Assembly: GCA_964482035.1 (NCBI GenBank)
Contig: CAYZVC010000002.1
Span: forward strand, 124,001 to 188,000
Length of the DNA stretch: 64,000 nt
Source: JANJWP01 sp964482035
GTDB taxonomy: Bacteria; Patescibacteriota; Gracilibacteria; BD1-5; UBA2023
Direction: 5' to 3'
Shown: piece after piece, positions 25,549 through 34,732 of the stretch
Layout: every line of letters begins with the position of its first letter
How positions within the stretch are numbered: position 1 is the stretch's first letter
The notes under the pieces: model-generated
Seen by the model: only the letters and a program-made list of their open reading frames with translations
Databases searched by the model: none
Told to the model about the DNA's origin: nothing
Program-made: the position numbers and the translations under genes

Positions 25549-26810
25549 TGCGGCCATTCCTTTCACGAAAGTGAAACATACTCGCATACGCGATATTTCT
25601 CACGCTCCTGGCCATGGCCTTGGGATACGTGTATTTGTCGAAGTCGGAAATTCTTCTCGAAAACCTGAGTTTCCAAGGGTACGACGCGAAAATGGCGAGA
25701 AACCTCTCCGCGAAGGCCGACATGGCGCTTTCGTGGGCGGCGTCCCTCAACTCCGACGGCGGCGCTTACCGCCCCGCCAGGGCTTGTCCGACTTCGGTCA
25801 CGTTGAGCGGAACGGTCGCCGGCAGTACGTCGGAAACCGTTTCCACGGTCGCGAAAATCGCCGCTTGAAAACTGTACTGCGAGGGCGTTTCCGCCGACGG
25901 AATCCCGCTCCGTTTGGACTATTCGCCGGACTATTCGACCTTTTTTACGGGAACGTACGTCAATTCGGTCAACGTCAACGCCGCGGGAACCGGACTCGTG
26001 CTCTCGGGCCTCTTCTCCGATCCGCAAGCCAAGGAACTGAGCGTGACCGTTCCGGCGACGTATTCGGAATACGACGGCGACCTCGACTCCGACGATTTCC
26101 GTTCCGGCTCGACGGGTTCGGTCGCCTATCCTTCCGGCTATGCGGACGACGACGCCGACGCGAGGAAGACCGCCATAGGGATGGTCCGCGCGGATTCCGG
26201 TTGGAACAGCGTTTTTTGGAATAACGCCAAAACCAACGCATACGTCGACCGCAATCCCTACAATGCGGACTCGGTGAACGCGAAAATCTCCGCGACGTCC
26301 ACGGGATTCCTCTTCTTCGACCTCGACCGCCCGTTTTCCATAAAAGTCGTGGAATTCGATACCGGGGCGTTTCTCGAATCCGGCGAGCTCCGAAGAATCT
26401 CCTCGGACGAACGGTCGAATTCGTCGGGCGCGCTCGGATACGTCCAAAACGACCTTTCGTTCTCCTGAACCCATTCCAATGGCGACGGCGCCAAAGTTTT
26501 CGACTTCAAGAACCGCAGCTACGGCATTTTCCTCACGTATCCCGCTTCGGTCGCCTGAGACGTCACCCATCTCAAATACAAGATTTCCTGAAAGAACGAG
26601 AGCGGATCGGGCTTGTACCTGGTGCCCATAGACGATTCGATCGAAGGTTCCATCAAGTATCTCTGAGCCGAAATCGTCATCGATCCCTCCGGAAATTACC
26701 GTTCGAAAACGCTCGACTATTCCGTTCCCAAGACGGGGGTGAACCGCGGATGAATCTGCCAGTGGACGTGGGGATGACCTCTCGACGGCGCGTGCATTTC
26801 TCCCGAATAG
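25548..26810 (+). CDS. PilX-like pilus assembly protein with large extracellular domain
   Basis: 420 residues with nine TGA-Gly codons. The N-terminus MRPFLSRKGNILAYAIFLTLLAMALGYVY is a single membrane helix close to the PilX_N pattern (R..G......l.l..l......a....e...A.N), continuing AKMARNLSAKADMALSWAAS. The remaining 340 residues are beta-rich (GLVLSGLFSDPQAKELSVTV, KYKISGKNESGSGLYLVPI) and end with a CQWTWGGPLDGACISPE disulfide-like segment. PilX and PilY proteins sit at pilus tips in other bacteria, so this may be a tip or minor subunit (inference). Start overlaps the previous stop. Stop TAG. Confidence 0.75.
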
Positions 26811-26865
26811 GCTCTTTACTCGAAACGATATTCGAAGATACTTCCCGTAACGTAACTCTCCAGAC

Positions 26866-27762
26866 ATGGTCTCGAAAAACGCGGTTTCCGTCATGCACGG
26901 CGCAGCCCTTTGGGCGGCGACGTTCCTTTCGGTAGTAGCCGTCGCCTGAATCGGAAGCGCGGCATACGTCTCGTTCACCACCACCGACTACGCGTATCCG
27001 CGTACGGGCGGAACGACCAATCTCAACGCCACGATGTGGAACAAGCTCATCGACAACGTCGCGGACGTGGGAGCGAGGACGTCGGCGATTACGTCGTCTT
27101 CCGGCAGCTACGTCGGAATCGGAACTTCCAGCCCGATTTGGCCCCTTCAGATTAACGCGAACGGAAGCACTAGTGGCGGAGGACTTACCGTGAACACTTT
27201 TCAGTGATCCTCAATCCAGAGGTTTTTTCGGAACAACGGCACTGCTTCCGTTTCCGCCCCGATAGTTGCCGGAGACAGTCTCGGGGCGCTGAATTTCGGT
27301 GGATACTGGACGGGCAAGGCCGATCCGGTATTCGTGGGTGGAGACGCGAGGGCGGGCATCGCCGTAACCGCTACGGAAAGCTGGTCGGGATCGGCGAACA
27401 ACGGTACGGCGATCAATTTTCAGACCACCGCGAACGGATCGAGCGTCATAACCGAGCGTATGAGAATTGACCAGAACGGATACGTCGGCATCGGAACGTC
27501 GAGCCCGATATTCAAACTCGACGTCAACGGTTCGGCCAACGCCGCGAGCCAGTGCATCGGCGGTTCGTGTCTTTCCGCTTGGGGCGGAATTGTCTGAGGT
27601 TCATACACGACCACCACGACCTCCAAATGTGCGGCGGTCAACAATCCGATCACCGGGTCAACCACTTGTCCGTCAGGGTTTACCGGCATTGTTACTGGGC
27701 GTGGCCTTTGCGACCAATCCGACCCTTCCCTGTACGTCACGTATCTCTGCGTAAAGAATTAG
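26866..27762 (+). CDS. Surface fibre protein with VGIGTSSP repeats
   Basis: 298 residues with three TGA-Gly codons. N-terminal membrane anchor or signal HGAALWAATFLSVVAVAGIGSAAYV. Then NLNATMWNKLIDNVADVGAR, a helix that also appears in the protein at 36764-37354. Two GYVGIGTSSPIFKLDVNGSA-type motifs (YVGIGTSSPIWPLQIN; YVGIGTSSPIFKLDVN) are the hallmark of beta-structured phage tail fibres and bacterial adhesins. The C-terminus has four Cys (SKCAAVNNPITGSTTC, GLCDQS, YLCVKN). Third gene of the pilus-like run; probably a fibre exposed on the surface. Stop TAG, then terminator. Confidence 0.75.
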
Positions 27763-27766
27763 TACG

Positions 27767-27797
27767 AAAAATCCCCCGGAACGTCGGGGGATTTTTC
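27767..27797. terminator. Terminator between the fibre gene and 27812
   Basis: AAAAATCCCCCG / CGGGGGATTTTT hairpin, T tracts both ways. Confidence 0.85.
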
Positions 27798-27811
27798 GTG
27801 CGAGAATCGGA

Positions 27812-28102
27812 TTATTTCGCGGGAGCGGCGGTTTTTGCCGGAGCGGTTTCGGCGCTCTTCTGCAGGCAGGCGACGTTTACGAGGTCGACCTTCTTTTCGC
27901 CGGAGAACACGTTGAAGGCTTCGCATTTCCCGTCGGTCGCTTTGGCGATGAGGGCGTTCACGGTTTCCGTGCGGCCGGTTTCGTAGGCGTTGCGGAGAAG
28001 TCCGTCGCGGAAGTCGATGGCCACGGTGTACGCGATGTAGAGGGCGGAGAGCGCCACGTAGCCGGTGACGGCGATCTTCTTCGCGTCGAGTTGGATCTGC
28101 AT
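27812..28102 (-). CDS. Small single-pass membrane protein with Ala/Lys-rich tail
   Basis: 96 residues from ATG 28102. Residues 1-10 basic (MQIQLDAKK), 11-28 one membrane helix (VTGYVALSALYIAYTVAI), then a soluble part with two Cys (KATDGKCEAFNVFSGEKK, VNVACLQKS) and an APAKTAAPAK tail. No family recognised. Lies between the two fibre genes on the opposite strand. No TGA. Stop TAA. Confidence 0.65.
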   Translation of the reverse strand: MQIQLDAKKIAVTGYVALSALYIAYTVAIDFRDGLLRNAYETGRTETVNALIAKATDGKCEAFNVFSGEKKVDLVNVACLQKSAETAPAKTAAPAK

Positions 28103-28244
28103 ATTGCTTCTGATAGGGGATACGCGCGAATGATATCCGCGCCTTTGAAAAACGCCAGCGCCGAGACGTCGATTTTTCAATATGGGCTTGAGTTGGAGGG
28201 CTTTTTATGGCAAAATCCCACAAATTCGAATTCACGCCTTTCCC

Positions 28245-31200
28245 ATGAAAGCCCACCAATTGAAAACGCTTGCCGCCTTCACGTCTTTGGCCGTCGCGCT
28301 TTCGTCCGTCGCGCAGCCCGTTTCCGCGCTCACCGTTCCGGAGGCCATCACTTCCATCCAATCCTCGAACCCGACCCTTCCTACCGGAGTGCCCAATCCT
28401 AAAGGAAACATCGGCTTCCTGCTCGCGAACATGTTCTGGAATTCTTCGGACATCGGCTACGATTCCACGAAATTCGGCAAGATCAAGCCGACGTATTTCG
28501 ACGGGGCAGGGGCTACGGCGTGGACGTACGCCGGAGGGAACACCTACGTGACCGACATGAACGGCCGCGTAGGCGTCGGAACGAACGACCCCCAGGCGTA
28601 CCTCCATCTCAAATCCAATCTCAACGACAATTCGCCGGCACTGCTTTTGGAATCTCCGGCCGCGCAGTACGGTTCGCCCCGAATCGCCTTGGTGGATACC
28701 AGTTCCTGATCGGTGACCGCGAGGCCGGCATGGATGTTGGACAACGCTCTCGATCGGTTCCGAATCTTCCGCCAGCCCAACCTCACGACCCCGGGACTCG
28801 CGCATTTCCTTATCGACGCTTCGGGCAGCGTTTCCGTAGGCTCGCAAGTCGACGTGTACGACGCCAAGGCGTCTTTCGAAGTGAAACGTACCGAAGCCGA
28901 TTCCGAATACGCGGCTTGGATAGAAGGGGCCAATTCCAATAACCTCGGCTTGGGCGTCAACGTTGCCAATACGTCTTCTTCCAAAGGAATCGCCAATTTC
29001 AAGTCGAACAACGTTTCCCGATTGTTCGTCCGCGCCGATGGAAACGTGGGGATCGGAACTACTGTTCCCGATTCCGCTCTCGACGTCAACGGGGACATCA
29101 GCGGGTATACCAGATTTAAGTACACGTCCGTCAACGGCGATTACTTCTGGCTCCGCAGCAGAATCGGCACTGAACCGAACGCGCTTTCCATAGGCATCGG
29201 TTCGGATGCCGCCACAGGAACGACGAAGGACATCCGATTCCTTACCAACGGCATAGGGCGCCTATATATCGGACAAGATGGGAAAATCGGTATCGGCACG
29301 TTCACTCCCGCAACGACCCTCGATGTCGTAGGTGAAGCCCAGGCTACGAACGGAACGTTTACCGACACCATGTCCCAGTCGCTCACCCAAGGCGCGCTGA
29401 AACTTTCCGGAACTAACGGCGCGGTCGTGATAGATGACGCCGGACAGAAGCGCATCAGTTGGAACGACGCCGGTGGAAATTTCAATCTCCGCGGCGGAAA
29501 TTACTACCAGAACGGGGTGGGGGTGGTATATGCGAAGGGCGCAAGCGACTCCAACGGGGGCGCGACCGCCATTACGCTTACTTCCGACGGGGCTGATGGC
29601 GCCGTCACCATCAACGCCGCGCCTATCGGAACCCCGGGCGCGGTCGTCAATTACACCAATTACCTCAACGTCAACGCTACCAACTCATATTTCGGGGGTG
29701 GAAACGTGGGCATCGGCACTACGACCCCGGGCGCGAAGCTCGAGGTAGCCGGCCAAATCAAGATTACCGGCGGCACCCCGGGTGCTGGCAAAGTACTCAC
29801 TTCCGACGCTACGGGCCTCGCGACTTGGACGTCGCCGGCTTCGTATGCCGAAAGCGATCCGAAGGTCGCAATCTCGTCCACCGGATATCTCGCACGATGG
29901 AACGGAAGCCAACTCGTAAATTCGTCCGTGTTCGATGACGGGACGAACGTCGGCGTCGGCACGGCTATTCCCGCCGCGTCTTTGGAAATCAAGCGCAACG
30001 TCGCCGACTCGAATTACGCCGCTTGGATCGAAGGAACGAACGCCTCGAATTTCGGCCTCGGCGTCAATATCGCCAATACCTGAACGACCAAGGCCGTCGC
30101 GGACTTCCGTTCCAATAACGTTTCCCGTCTCCAGGTCCGCGCTGACGGAAACGTCGGCATCGGTACGACCACTCCGAGCGCCACTCTCAACGTCGTGGGA
30201 ACGACCCACCTTTCCAGGGACAACGTCAGCAGTTGCTGTTCGGCAGCGGGAGACTATACCCTTTCCCTTGCCGAAAGCACCGTTTCGACGGGAAAGATGT
30301 CCGCGATCCAGTTCCATAACTCAGGAGTTTCCGAAGGGTACGTACGTCTCGCTGGTTCGGGCTCCCGACGCTTCCAGATGGGGGATTACCAGGGCGTGGG
30401 CACTTGACTGCAGATGTCCGGAAACCTCCAAGTCGACGGAGCCGGGAATTCCTATTTCTCCGGCAGCGTCGGTATCGGCACCAGTGCGCCGGCCTACAAG
30501 CTCGACGTAGCGGGGGACATCCTCGCGAACTGATACATCCGGACCCAAGGTACGGCCGGATGGTACAGCCAAACCTACGGCGGCGGATGGTACATGTCGG
30601 ATTCGACCTGGATACGCACCATCTGAAGCAAAAGCATCTGGGTGGATTCGTGAGTCCTCGGCTCACAGGGCTGACTTACCGTCTGATACGGAGGAACGTC
30701 GCCCAACACTTCGGCGGGCGGCATCATCGCCGGCAGCGTCGGTATCGGCACCAGTGCGCCGGCCTACAAGCTCGACGTCGCCGGGGATATCAGGTCATCG
30801 GGCCAATCCATGATTCGCAACGCCTCGCCGACGGTATATTTGCAAGACACCGACGGACGCTCCGCGATGATCCACAACAACAGTAACCTCCTCTACATCC
30901 TGCGCGGTTGCGGAAACGATACCCAGGGTTGGTGTACGTACAGCAACGGATATTGGCCGCTCCAGATCAATCTCGAAAACAACGACGCCATTTTCGGCGG
31001 AAACGTGAACGCCTTCGGGTATTTCTACAATTCGGACCGGAGATTCAAAGAAGACGTCGTCTGACTCGGGGATTCTCTCGAAAAGATTTCGAAATTGAAC
31101 GGATATTCTTTCAAATGGAAATCCGATTGACGTAAGGATATCGGCGTCATAGCGCAGGAAGTCGAAGCCCAGTTCCCCGAAATCGTCCGTACGGACGAAA

Positions 31201-31355
31201 AGACCGGAATGAAGTCGGTCGAATACGGAAACCTGGTCGCGCCCCTCATCGAATCCGTGAAGGAACTGAAAGCCATTGCCGATGGACAATCGAAAGTGAT
31301 TTCCGAACAGCAGAAGAAAATCGACGAACTTTCTCGAAAAATATCCGGAAAATAA
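28245..31355 (+). CDS. Giant self-chaperoned surface fibre/adhesin (VGIGT repeats plus S74 chaperone domain)
   Basis: 1036 residues; TGA is read as Gly about ten times, and standard-code annotation would shatter the gene into at least four pieces. Signal peptide MKAHQLKTLAAFTSLAVALS to about PVSA. The body is a row of beta-fibre units, each ending in a motif such as DGNVGIGTTVPDSALDVNG (at least seven). Residues 210-260 and 590-640 are near repeats (YAAWIEGANSNNLGLGVNVA / YAAWIEGTNASNFGLGVNIA), and a 49-bp DNA repeat occurs at 30460 and 30730. The C-terminus NSDRRFKEDVVGLGDSLEKI ... KDIGVIAQEVEAQFPEIVR ... VEYGNLVAPLIESVKEL is an intramolecular chaperone (peptidase S74) domain, which trimerises fibres and then cleaves itself off. 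Start ATG after CCTTTCCC; stop TAA. Confidence 0.9.
30460..30778 (+). repeat. Exact 49-bp direct repeat inside the giant fibre gene
   Basis: 30460-30508 and 30730-30778 are identical (begin CCGGCAGCGTCGGTATCGGC), 270 bp apart, i.e. exactly 90 codons, encoding the GSVGIGTSAPAYKLDV fibre motif. A recent in-frame duplication of one fibre unit would explain it. Confidence 0.9.
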
Positions 31356-31385
31356 CGTCGCCGACCTTTTCCTAACCCGTTGACG

Positions 31386-31868
31386 ATGATGTTGGAAAGA
31401 TATCTGAAATTCGTTCTCCCCGCGCTTCTCGCGGTATCTTTTTTCGGCGTCTCTTTCGCTATCAATACGGTATCCGACGGTTGGCAATTGGGGCCGAACA
31501 CCACGACGAAAGTGGACGCGACCTCCGTATGAGGGGATTGTAAGAACGTCGTCACCCCGAACGACGGACGGACGAGGTTCGTTCCCACGAAAACGCTTGC
31601 CGAATGGAATTCTTTCAAATCGGCCGCGGCCGCTTCATGAGTGTGAGTCTCGGCCTGCCCGGCGGCCTGCCAATATTCGGACATGCAATATTTCGGTTGC
31701 ATAAACGACATGAACGCCGCGTGCACCGCGAATTTCTGAGCCGGATGGGTATATTCCAGCACGGTGTCGACCTCTTGCGTCGGTGACGCGAATTCCTATT
31801 GTTACGCTTGTGCCAACGGATACGGCGTCGGACTCGAATGAGTTATCAGATGTAAAAAATGATGCTAG
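31386..31868 (+). CDS. Secreted cysteine-rich protein
   Basis: 160 residues with six TGA-Gly codons. Signal peptide MMLERYLKFVLPALLAVSFF with cleavage near FAIN. The mature part contains about 11 cysteines clustered in the second half (SACPAACQYSDMQYFGCIND, NAACTANFGAGW, TSCVGDANSYCYACANGYG, RCKKGC), so several disulfides are likely. It starts 30 bases after the giant fibre gene on the same strand and overlaps nothing important; the next gene begins 12 bases after its stop. Possibly a partner of the fibre (inference). Family unknown. Confidence 0.75.
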
Positions 31869-31879
31869 CCAACCCGAAC

Positions 31880-32584
31880 ATGAAACGCCTGCCGATAATC
31901 GCGCTTTTTTCCGTTACCCTGTTCGTTTCCTGTTCGCAATCCGAACGAATCGATTCGCCTTCTCCGTCCCATGCGGGTTCGGGCGAGGTTCGCGACGCGT
32001 CGGAAACGAGAGGGGATTTGGAAAAAATCCCCGACGCGCTCTTGAAAATCCCAACCTACAGGGCTTGTATCGCGCGCTCCGTTTCTTCGTGCGGAAGCGA
32101 TCTTATCGCCTCGGATTCCGGAACGTTGGACTGTGGCGTCTTCCGAGGTTCGGAATTGGAAAAGGAATGCCGTGACATGGCTGAAATGGGCAAAGCGTTT
32201 CGGAATCTCGATTCTTCGAAATGCTCGACTTTGAACGATTGGAAAAAATCGAATTGCGAATTCGGCGTCGCGGTCCGACTGGCGGTCAAAAACGAAGACC
32301 CCAAAGCTTGTGCGGACCTTCGGTCTTCCGCGGCATCGAAAAATGCGGAGCCGTGAAACGTGATCGCAGCCGCCTCTGATTCCCGTGCGAATTCCTGCCT
32401 TATGGAAGCCGCTTCGGCATTGTCCGGAAAATGAAAAACCCGCGCGTTTTGCGATAAGATCCAAAACGGCGCCATCTCCGAAGAGTGCGAGCGTTCCGTG
32501 ATTCCGGTCGTGCCGGGAATGGCCAATGCCGCTTCGGCGGTCGTGCGCGAAACTCCGACCGGAAATACGGGGACGGGGAAATAG
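31880..32584 (+). CDS. Cys-rich lipoprotein
   Basis: 234 residues with three TGA-Gly codons. MKRLPIIALFSVTLFVSCSQ is a lipoprotein signal with lipobox LFVSC, so the mature protein would be lipid-anchored at Cys18. The mature part has regularly spaced cysteines (YRACIARSVSSCGSD, LDCGVFRGSELEKECRD, SKCSTLNDWKKSNCEFG, ACADLRS, SCLMEAAS, FCDKIQNGAISEECERS), which looks like tandem helical pairs with one disulfide each, reminiscent of Sel1-like or Cys-rich helical repeats. Last gene of the fibre run. Stop TAG. Confidence 0.8.
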
Positions 32585-32589
32585 CGCCC

Positions 32590-33054
32590 TTATTTTCTGA
32601 TAAGCTCTTTCACTCCGGCCCGGATGACCTGCCCCCCGTTTCCGATGGTGGGATCCTTTTTCTCCATGAGGAACGAACGGGCATAGACGGTGTCGGTGGT
32701 CGTACCGGTGTTTACCCATGCCCCGTAGGCGTTCACGTACCGCTGATCGACGTTTTCCGCGCCGGTAAGAACGAGAAAGGTTTTTGAGGCCTCGTCTTTC
32801 CTGATGAAGAACACTTCGCCTTCCGCGATACCGGAAGTATCCACCCTACGCACCACTGCCTCGGAATTGTTCTGAAGGAGGAACAGCCGGTTGTTACGGT
32901 CGTATTCGGTTTCGAGAGTGGAATTGCTCGAAAGGATGACCGCGATGCCCGAAACGGCCAATCAGAGCACGACGGTACCGACGATGACCGCCGCGAGAGT
33001 CTCGCCCCGTTTTTCCGAGAATGTCGCGGCCGTGCCGGTTCGTGACTTTTGCAT
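32590..33054 (-). CDS. Leaderless prepilin-like protein
   Basis: 154 residues with TGA-Gly at 32962. EKRGETLAAVIVGTVVLGLA followed by VSGIAVIL resembles a prepilin signal (KRG, then a helix with Glu early), though E is at +2 rather than +5 after the expected cut. The globular part (YDRNNRLFLLQNNSEAVVRR, VFFIRKDEASKTFLVLTGAE) is beta-rich and ends ELIRK. The promoter at 33061-33088 places the transcript start at the ATG itself, so the mRNA is probably leaderless. Convergent with the lipoprotein gene. Stop TAA. Confidence 0.7.
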
Positions 33055-33060
33055 GCCCCA

Positions 33061-33088
33061 ATGATACGGCGGATTTCGAGGATTGCAA
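33061..33088 (-). promoter_or_regulatory. Promoter giving a leaderless transcript
   Basis: Reverse strand TTGCAA (33083-33088), 16-bp spacer, TATCAT (33061-33066). The ATG at 33054 lies six bases beyond the -10 box. Confidence 0.7.
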
Positions 33089-33122
33089 AGGGTTCGTCCC
33101 ATTTGGAAGCGAGGCCGGCCGA

Positions 33123-33150
33123 TTGACAAAAACGCGCGCTGTGATACCCT
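33123..33150 (+). promoter_or_regulatory. Promoter of 33170 gene
   Basis: TTGACA (33123-33128), 16-bp spacer, TACCCT (33145-33150); start codon 20 bases later. Confidence 0.65.
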
Positions 33151-33169
33151 TCGGCAAACCCCAACCACC

Positions 33170-33577
33170 ATGTTTTTCGATTCCGACGACGGCGACCGTA
33201 CCGAAGCGATCTACCGGATGCTCAAAGCCGACAGGCGTTCCCGAAGGGTTTCGCTCTTCGTTCGGCTCTTTCTCATCGGTGCCGTAGTCTACGGCTACCA
33301 TTTTTACGGACTTCCGGAGAATGCTGCCAAAAAAGAAGCGCTCATCAATAGCGCGCAGACGAAATTCGAATCGTTCCTCACCCCGGTGGTCGAGCGCATG
33401 ACGATGTCGCTTACGAAAAAGATCCAGGCGGACATGCTGGGCGAACAAGGGGTTGCCGGTGCGGCCGCGGTTCGGAAAACCAATACGAAACAGGCCGTCG
33501 CCAACGGAGTGGCGAATCCTTCGTCGCTCAGCCCCGAGGCCATCCAGATGCTCTGCAAGAACCTTCCGTCGAAATAG
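33170..33577 (+). CDS. Single-pass membrane protein of unknown function
   Basis: 135 residues from ATG 33170 (MFFDSDDGDRTEAIYRMLKA). Acidic/basic N-terminus, one membrane helix (VSLFVRLFLIGAVVYGYHFY, about 27-46), then a helical soluble part (FESFLTPVVERMTMSLTKKI). No domain recognised. No TGA. Stop TAG. Stands alone with its own promoter. Confidence 0.7.
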   Translation: MFFDSDDGDRTEAIYRMLKADRRSRRVSLFVRLFLIGAVVYGYHFYGLPENAAKKEALINSAQTKFESFLTPVVERMTMSLTKKIQADMLGEQGVAGAAAVRKTNTKQAVANGVANPSSLSPEAIQMLCKNLPSK

Positions 33578-33648
33578 GCGGCGTTTTGACAAAAACGGCA
33601 TGAAATGGTGAAATGGAAGCCGATGTCGAACATTATTCCCACTGTCCG

Positions 33649-34350
33649 ATGCGTAAAACCGGAAGCGTACTCCGAAGCGTAGCGTCAACCCTTTTCACGG
33701 GGGCGTTTTTCGCGTTCGCCGCTTCCGCATTCGCATCCGACTCATTTTCTTCCGTCGCTCCGCAGTCCGCGTCCGGAAGCGGATCGAACGGCTCGGTCGT
33801 CATGGTGGGTACGGGCGGGACTTCCGCCGACGGTACCGCCACCGGCATGGTCGAATACGTGAATAAGGACAGCGACCAGACCATGTTCGGCAACTACCTC
33901 AGGGGATACTACTACGACACCCAGCTCGGATTCTTCAAACTCGATTGGAGTTCGAACCCGAGCGACAACGTCCGGTTCGTGGCATCCACGACGAAATGCG
34001 CTTCCGGGTACGGGTACGCCCTCGGGGGATACGCGTACGGGCAGGACGGCGGACTTATCGATTTCGACTATTCGTCCGACATTTCCGTCTACTACTGCGA
34101 AAACGACAAAAAGCTTCACGGTTACGCATACTCCACGGATGCTGGGTTTCAGAATTTCGAAGGGATTTCCCTTGAGGCTTGGTCGGGCGGATACCGCGCG
34201 ACCTTCGTCCTCGGGGAAGACCCCAACTTCCTCAACAATTCGACTTTCCTCTTATCGTCCATTCCGCCGGAGCTTCAGGCGACCGGAATCCAGGGCGAAA
34301 CGCAGACCAGGTCCTGGGGGGTGGAGACGATTTTCTACATCGTGAAATAG
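33649..34350 (+). CDS. Secreted protein with G-a/W-x-G-x-I-x-F surface repeats
   Basis: 233 residues from ATG 33649 (MRKTGSVLRSVASTLFTGAF, signal peptide ending FASD). A TTGACA at 33586 followed by TGAAAT overlaps the upstream in-frame ATG at 33613, so the later start is preferred. The mature part repeats YYYDTQLGFFKLDWSSNP, ALGGYAYGQDGGLIDFDYSS and LHGYAYSTDAGFQNFEGISL: related units of the form GyAys...Gfi.F that I associate with CPR cell-surface proteins. Two Cys. No TGA. Stop TAG. Confidence 0.75.
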   Translation: MRKTGSVLRSVASTLFTGAFFAFAASAFASDSFSSVAPQSASGSGSNGSVVMVGTGGTSADGTATGMVEYVNKDSDQTMFGNYLRGYYYDTQLGFFKLDWSSNPSDNVRFVASTTKCASGYGYALGGYAYGQDGGLIDFDYSSDISVYYCENDKKLHGYAYSTDAGFQNFEGISLEAWSGGYRATFVLGEDPNFLNNSTFLLSSIPPELQATGIQGETQTRSWGVETIFYIVK

Positions 34351-34390
34351 CGGCGGGTCGCCGATTATTCGAGAAAATTCGTGGCCGCGC

Positions 34391-34417
34391 TTGACTCCTT
34401 GGGTTTTCGCTTATAAT
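34391..34417 (+). promoter_or_regulatory. Promoter of tRNA-Met
   Basis: TTGACT (34391-34396), 15-bp spacer, perfect TATAAT (34412-34417), 11 bases before the tRNA. Confidence 0.75.
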
Positions 34418-34427
34418 TCCCCGGCAC

Positions 34428-34504
34428 GCCAATATAGCTCAGCTGGTTAGAGCACAGGATTCATACCCCTGAGGTCGGTGGTTCGATCCCACCTATTGGC
34501 ACCA
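34428..34504 (+). tRNA. tRNA-Met (elongator; anticodon CAT)
   Basis: 77 nt with encoded CCA. Acceptor GCCAATA / TATTGGC, D arm AGCTCAGCTGGTTAGAGC, anticodon loop TTCATAC, T arm GGTGGTTCGATCCCACC. The CAT anticodon could also be tRNA-Ile2 (lysidine-modified), which cannot be separated by eye. The standard 1-72 G-C pair shows it is not the initiator. Confidence 0.92.
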
Positions 34505-34568
34505 TTTTTCCTTTAGGCTTGCGTATCCCCAAAAACGGATATACTCGCCGCACGCTTAAGGCGTATAT

Positions 34569-34643
34569 CGCGGGGTAGAGCAGTGGTAGCTCGCAAGGCT
34601 CATAACCTTGAGGTCGTAGGTTCGATTCCCACCCCCGCAACCA
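34569..34643 (+). tRNA. Initiator tRNA-fMet (anticodon CAT)
   Basis: 75 nt with encoded CCA. Acceptor CGCGGGG / CCCCGCA leaves C1 opposite A72, the mismatch diagnostic of bacterial initiator tRNA. D region AGAGCAGTGGTAGCTCG and anticodon arm GGCTCATAACC match initiators, although the anticodon stem has AAGG/CCTT in place of the usual three G-C pairs. A TATACT (-10) lies about 20 bases upstream. Confidence 0.92.
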
Positions 34644-34656
34644 GAAATTCCAAAAA

Positions 34657-34685
34657 GTCCCAGCCCGTAAGGGTTGGGACTTTTG
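34657..34685 (+). terminator. Terminator after initiator tRNA
   Basis: GTCCCAGCCC / GGGTTGGGAC hairpin followed by TTTT. Confidence 0.8.
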
Positions 34686-34692
34686 AATTTCC

Positions 34693-34727
34693 GATGGGAG
34701 TCGCGGGAATCGAACCCGCAACCACTT
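34693..34727 (-). pseudogene. tRNA 3'-end fragment
   Basis: On the reverse strand a perfect T arm (GCGGGTTCGATTCCCGC) is followed by GACTCCCA, an acceptor 3' strand plus discriminator, but then TCG instead of CCA, and no D or anticodon arm precedes it. It sits five bases after the stop of the gene at 34733. No full tRNA with this end is in the window. Such fragments often mark the end of an integrated element (attachment-site duplication). Confidence 0.55.
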
Positions 34728-34732
34728 CGTTT

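Noticed and set aside
25914..26468. Separate gene starting MDYSPDYSTFF
   Set aside because: It is the middle of the PilX-like gene; the preceding TGA (25866) is Gly and the frame is continuous from 25548.
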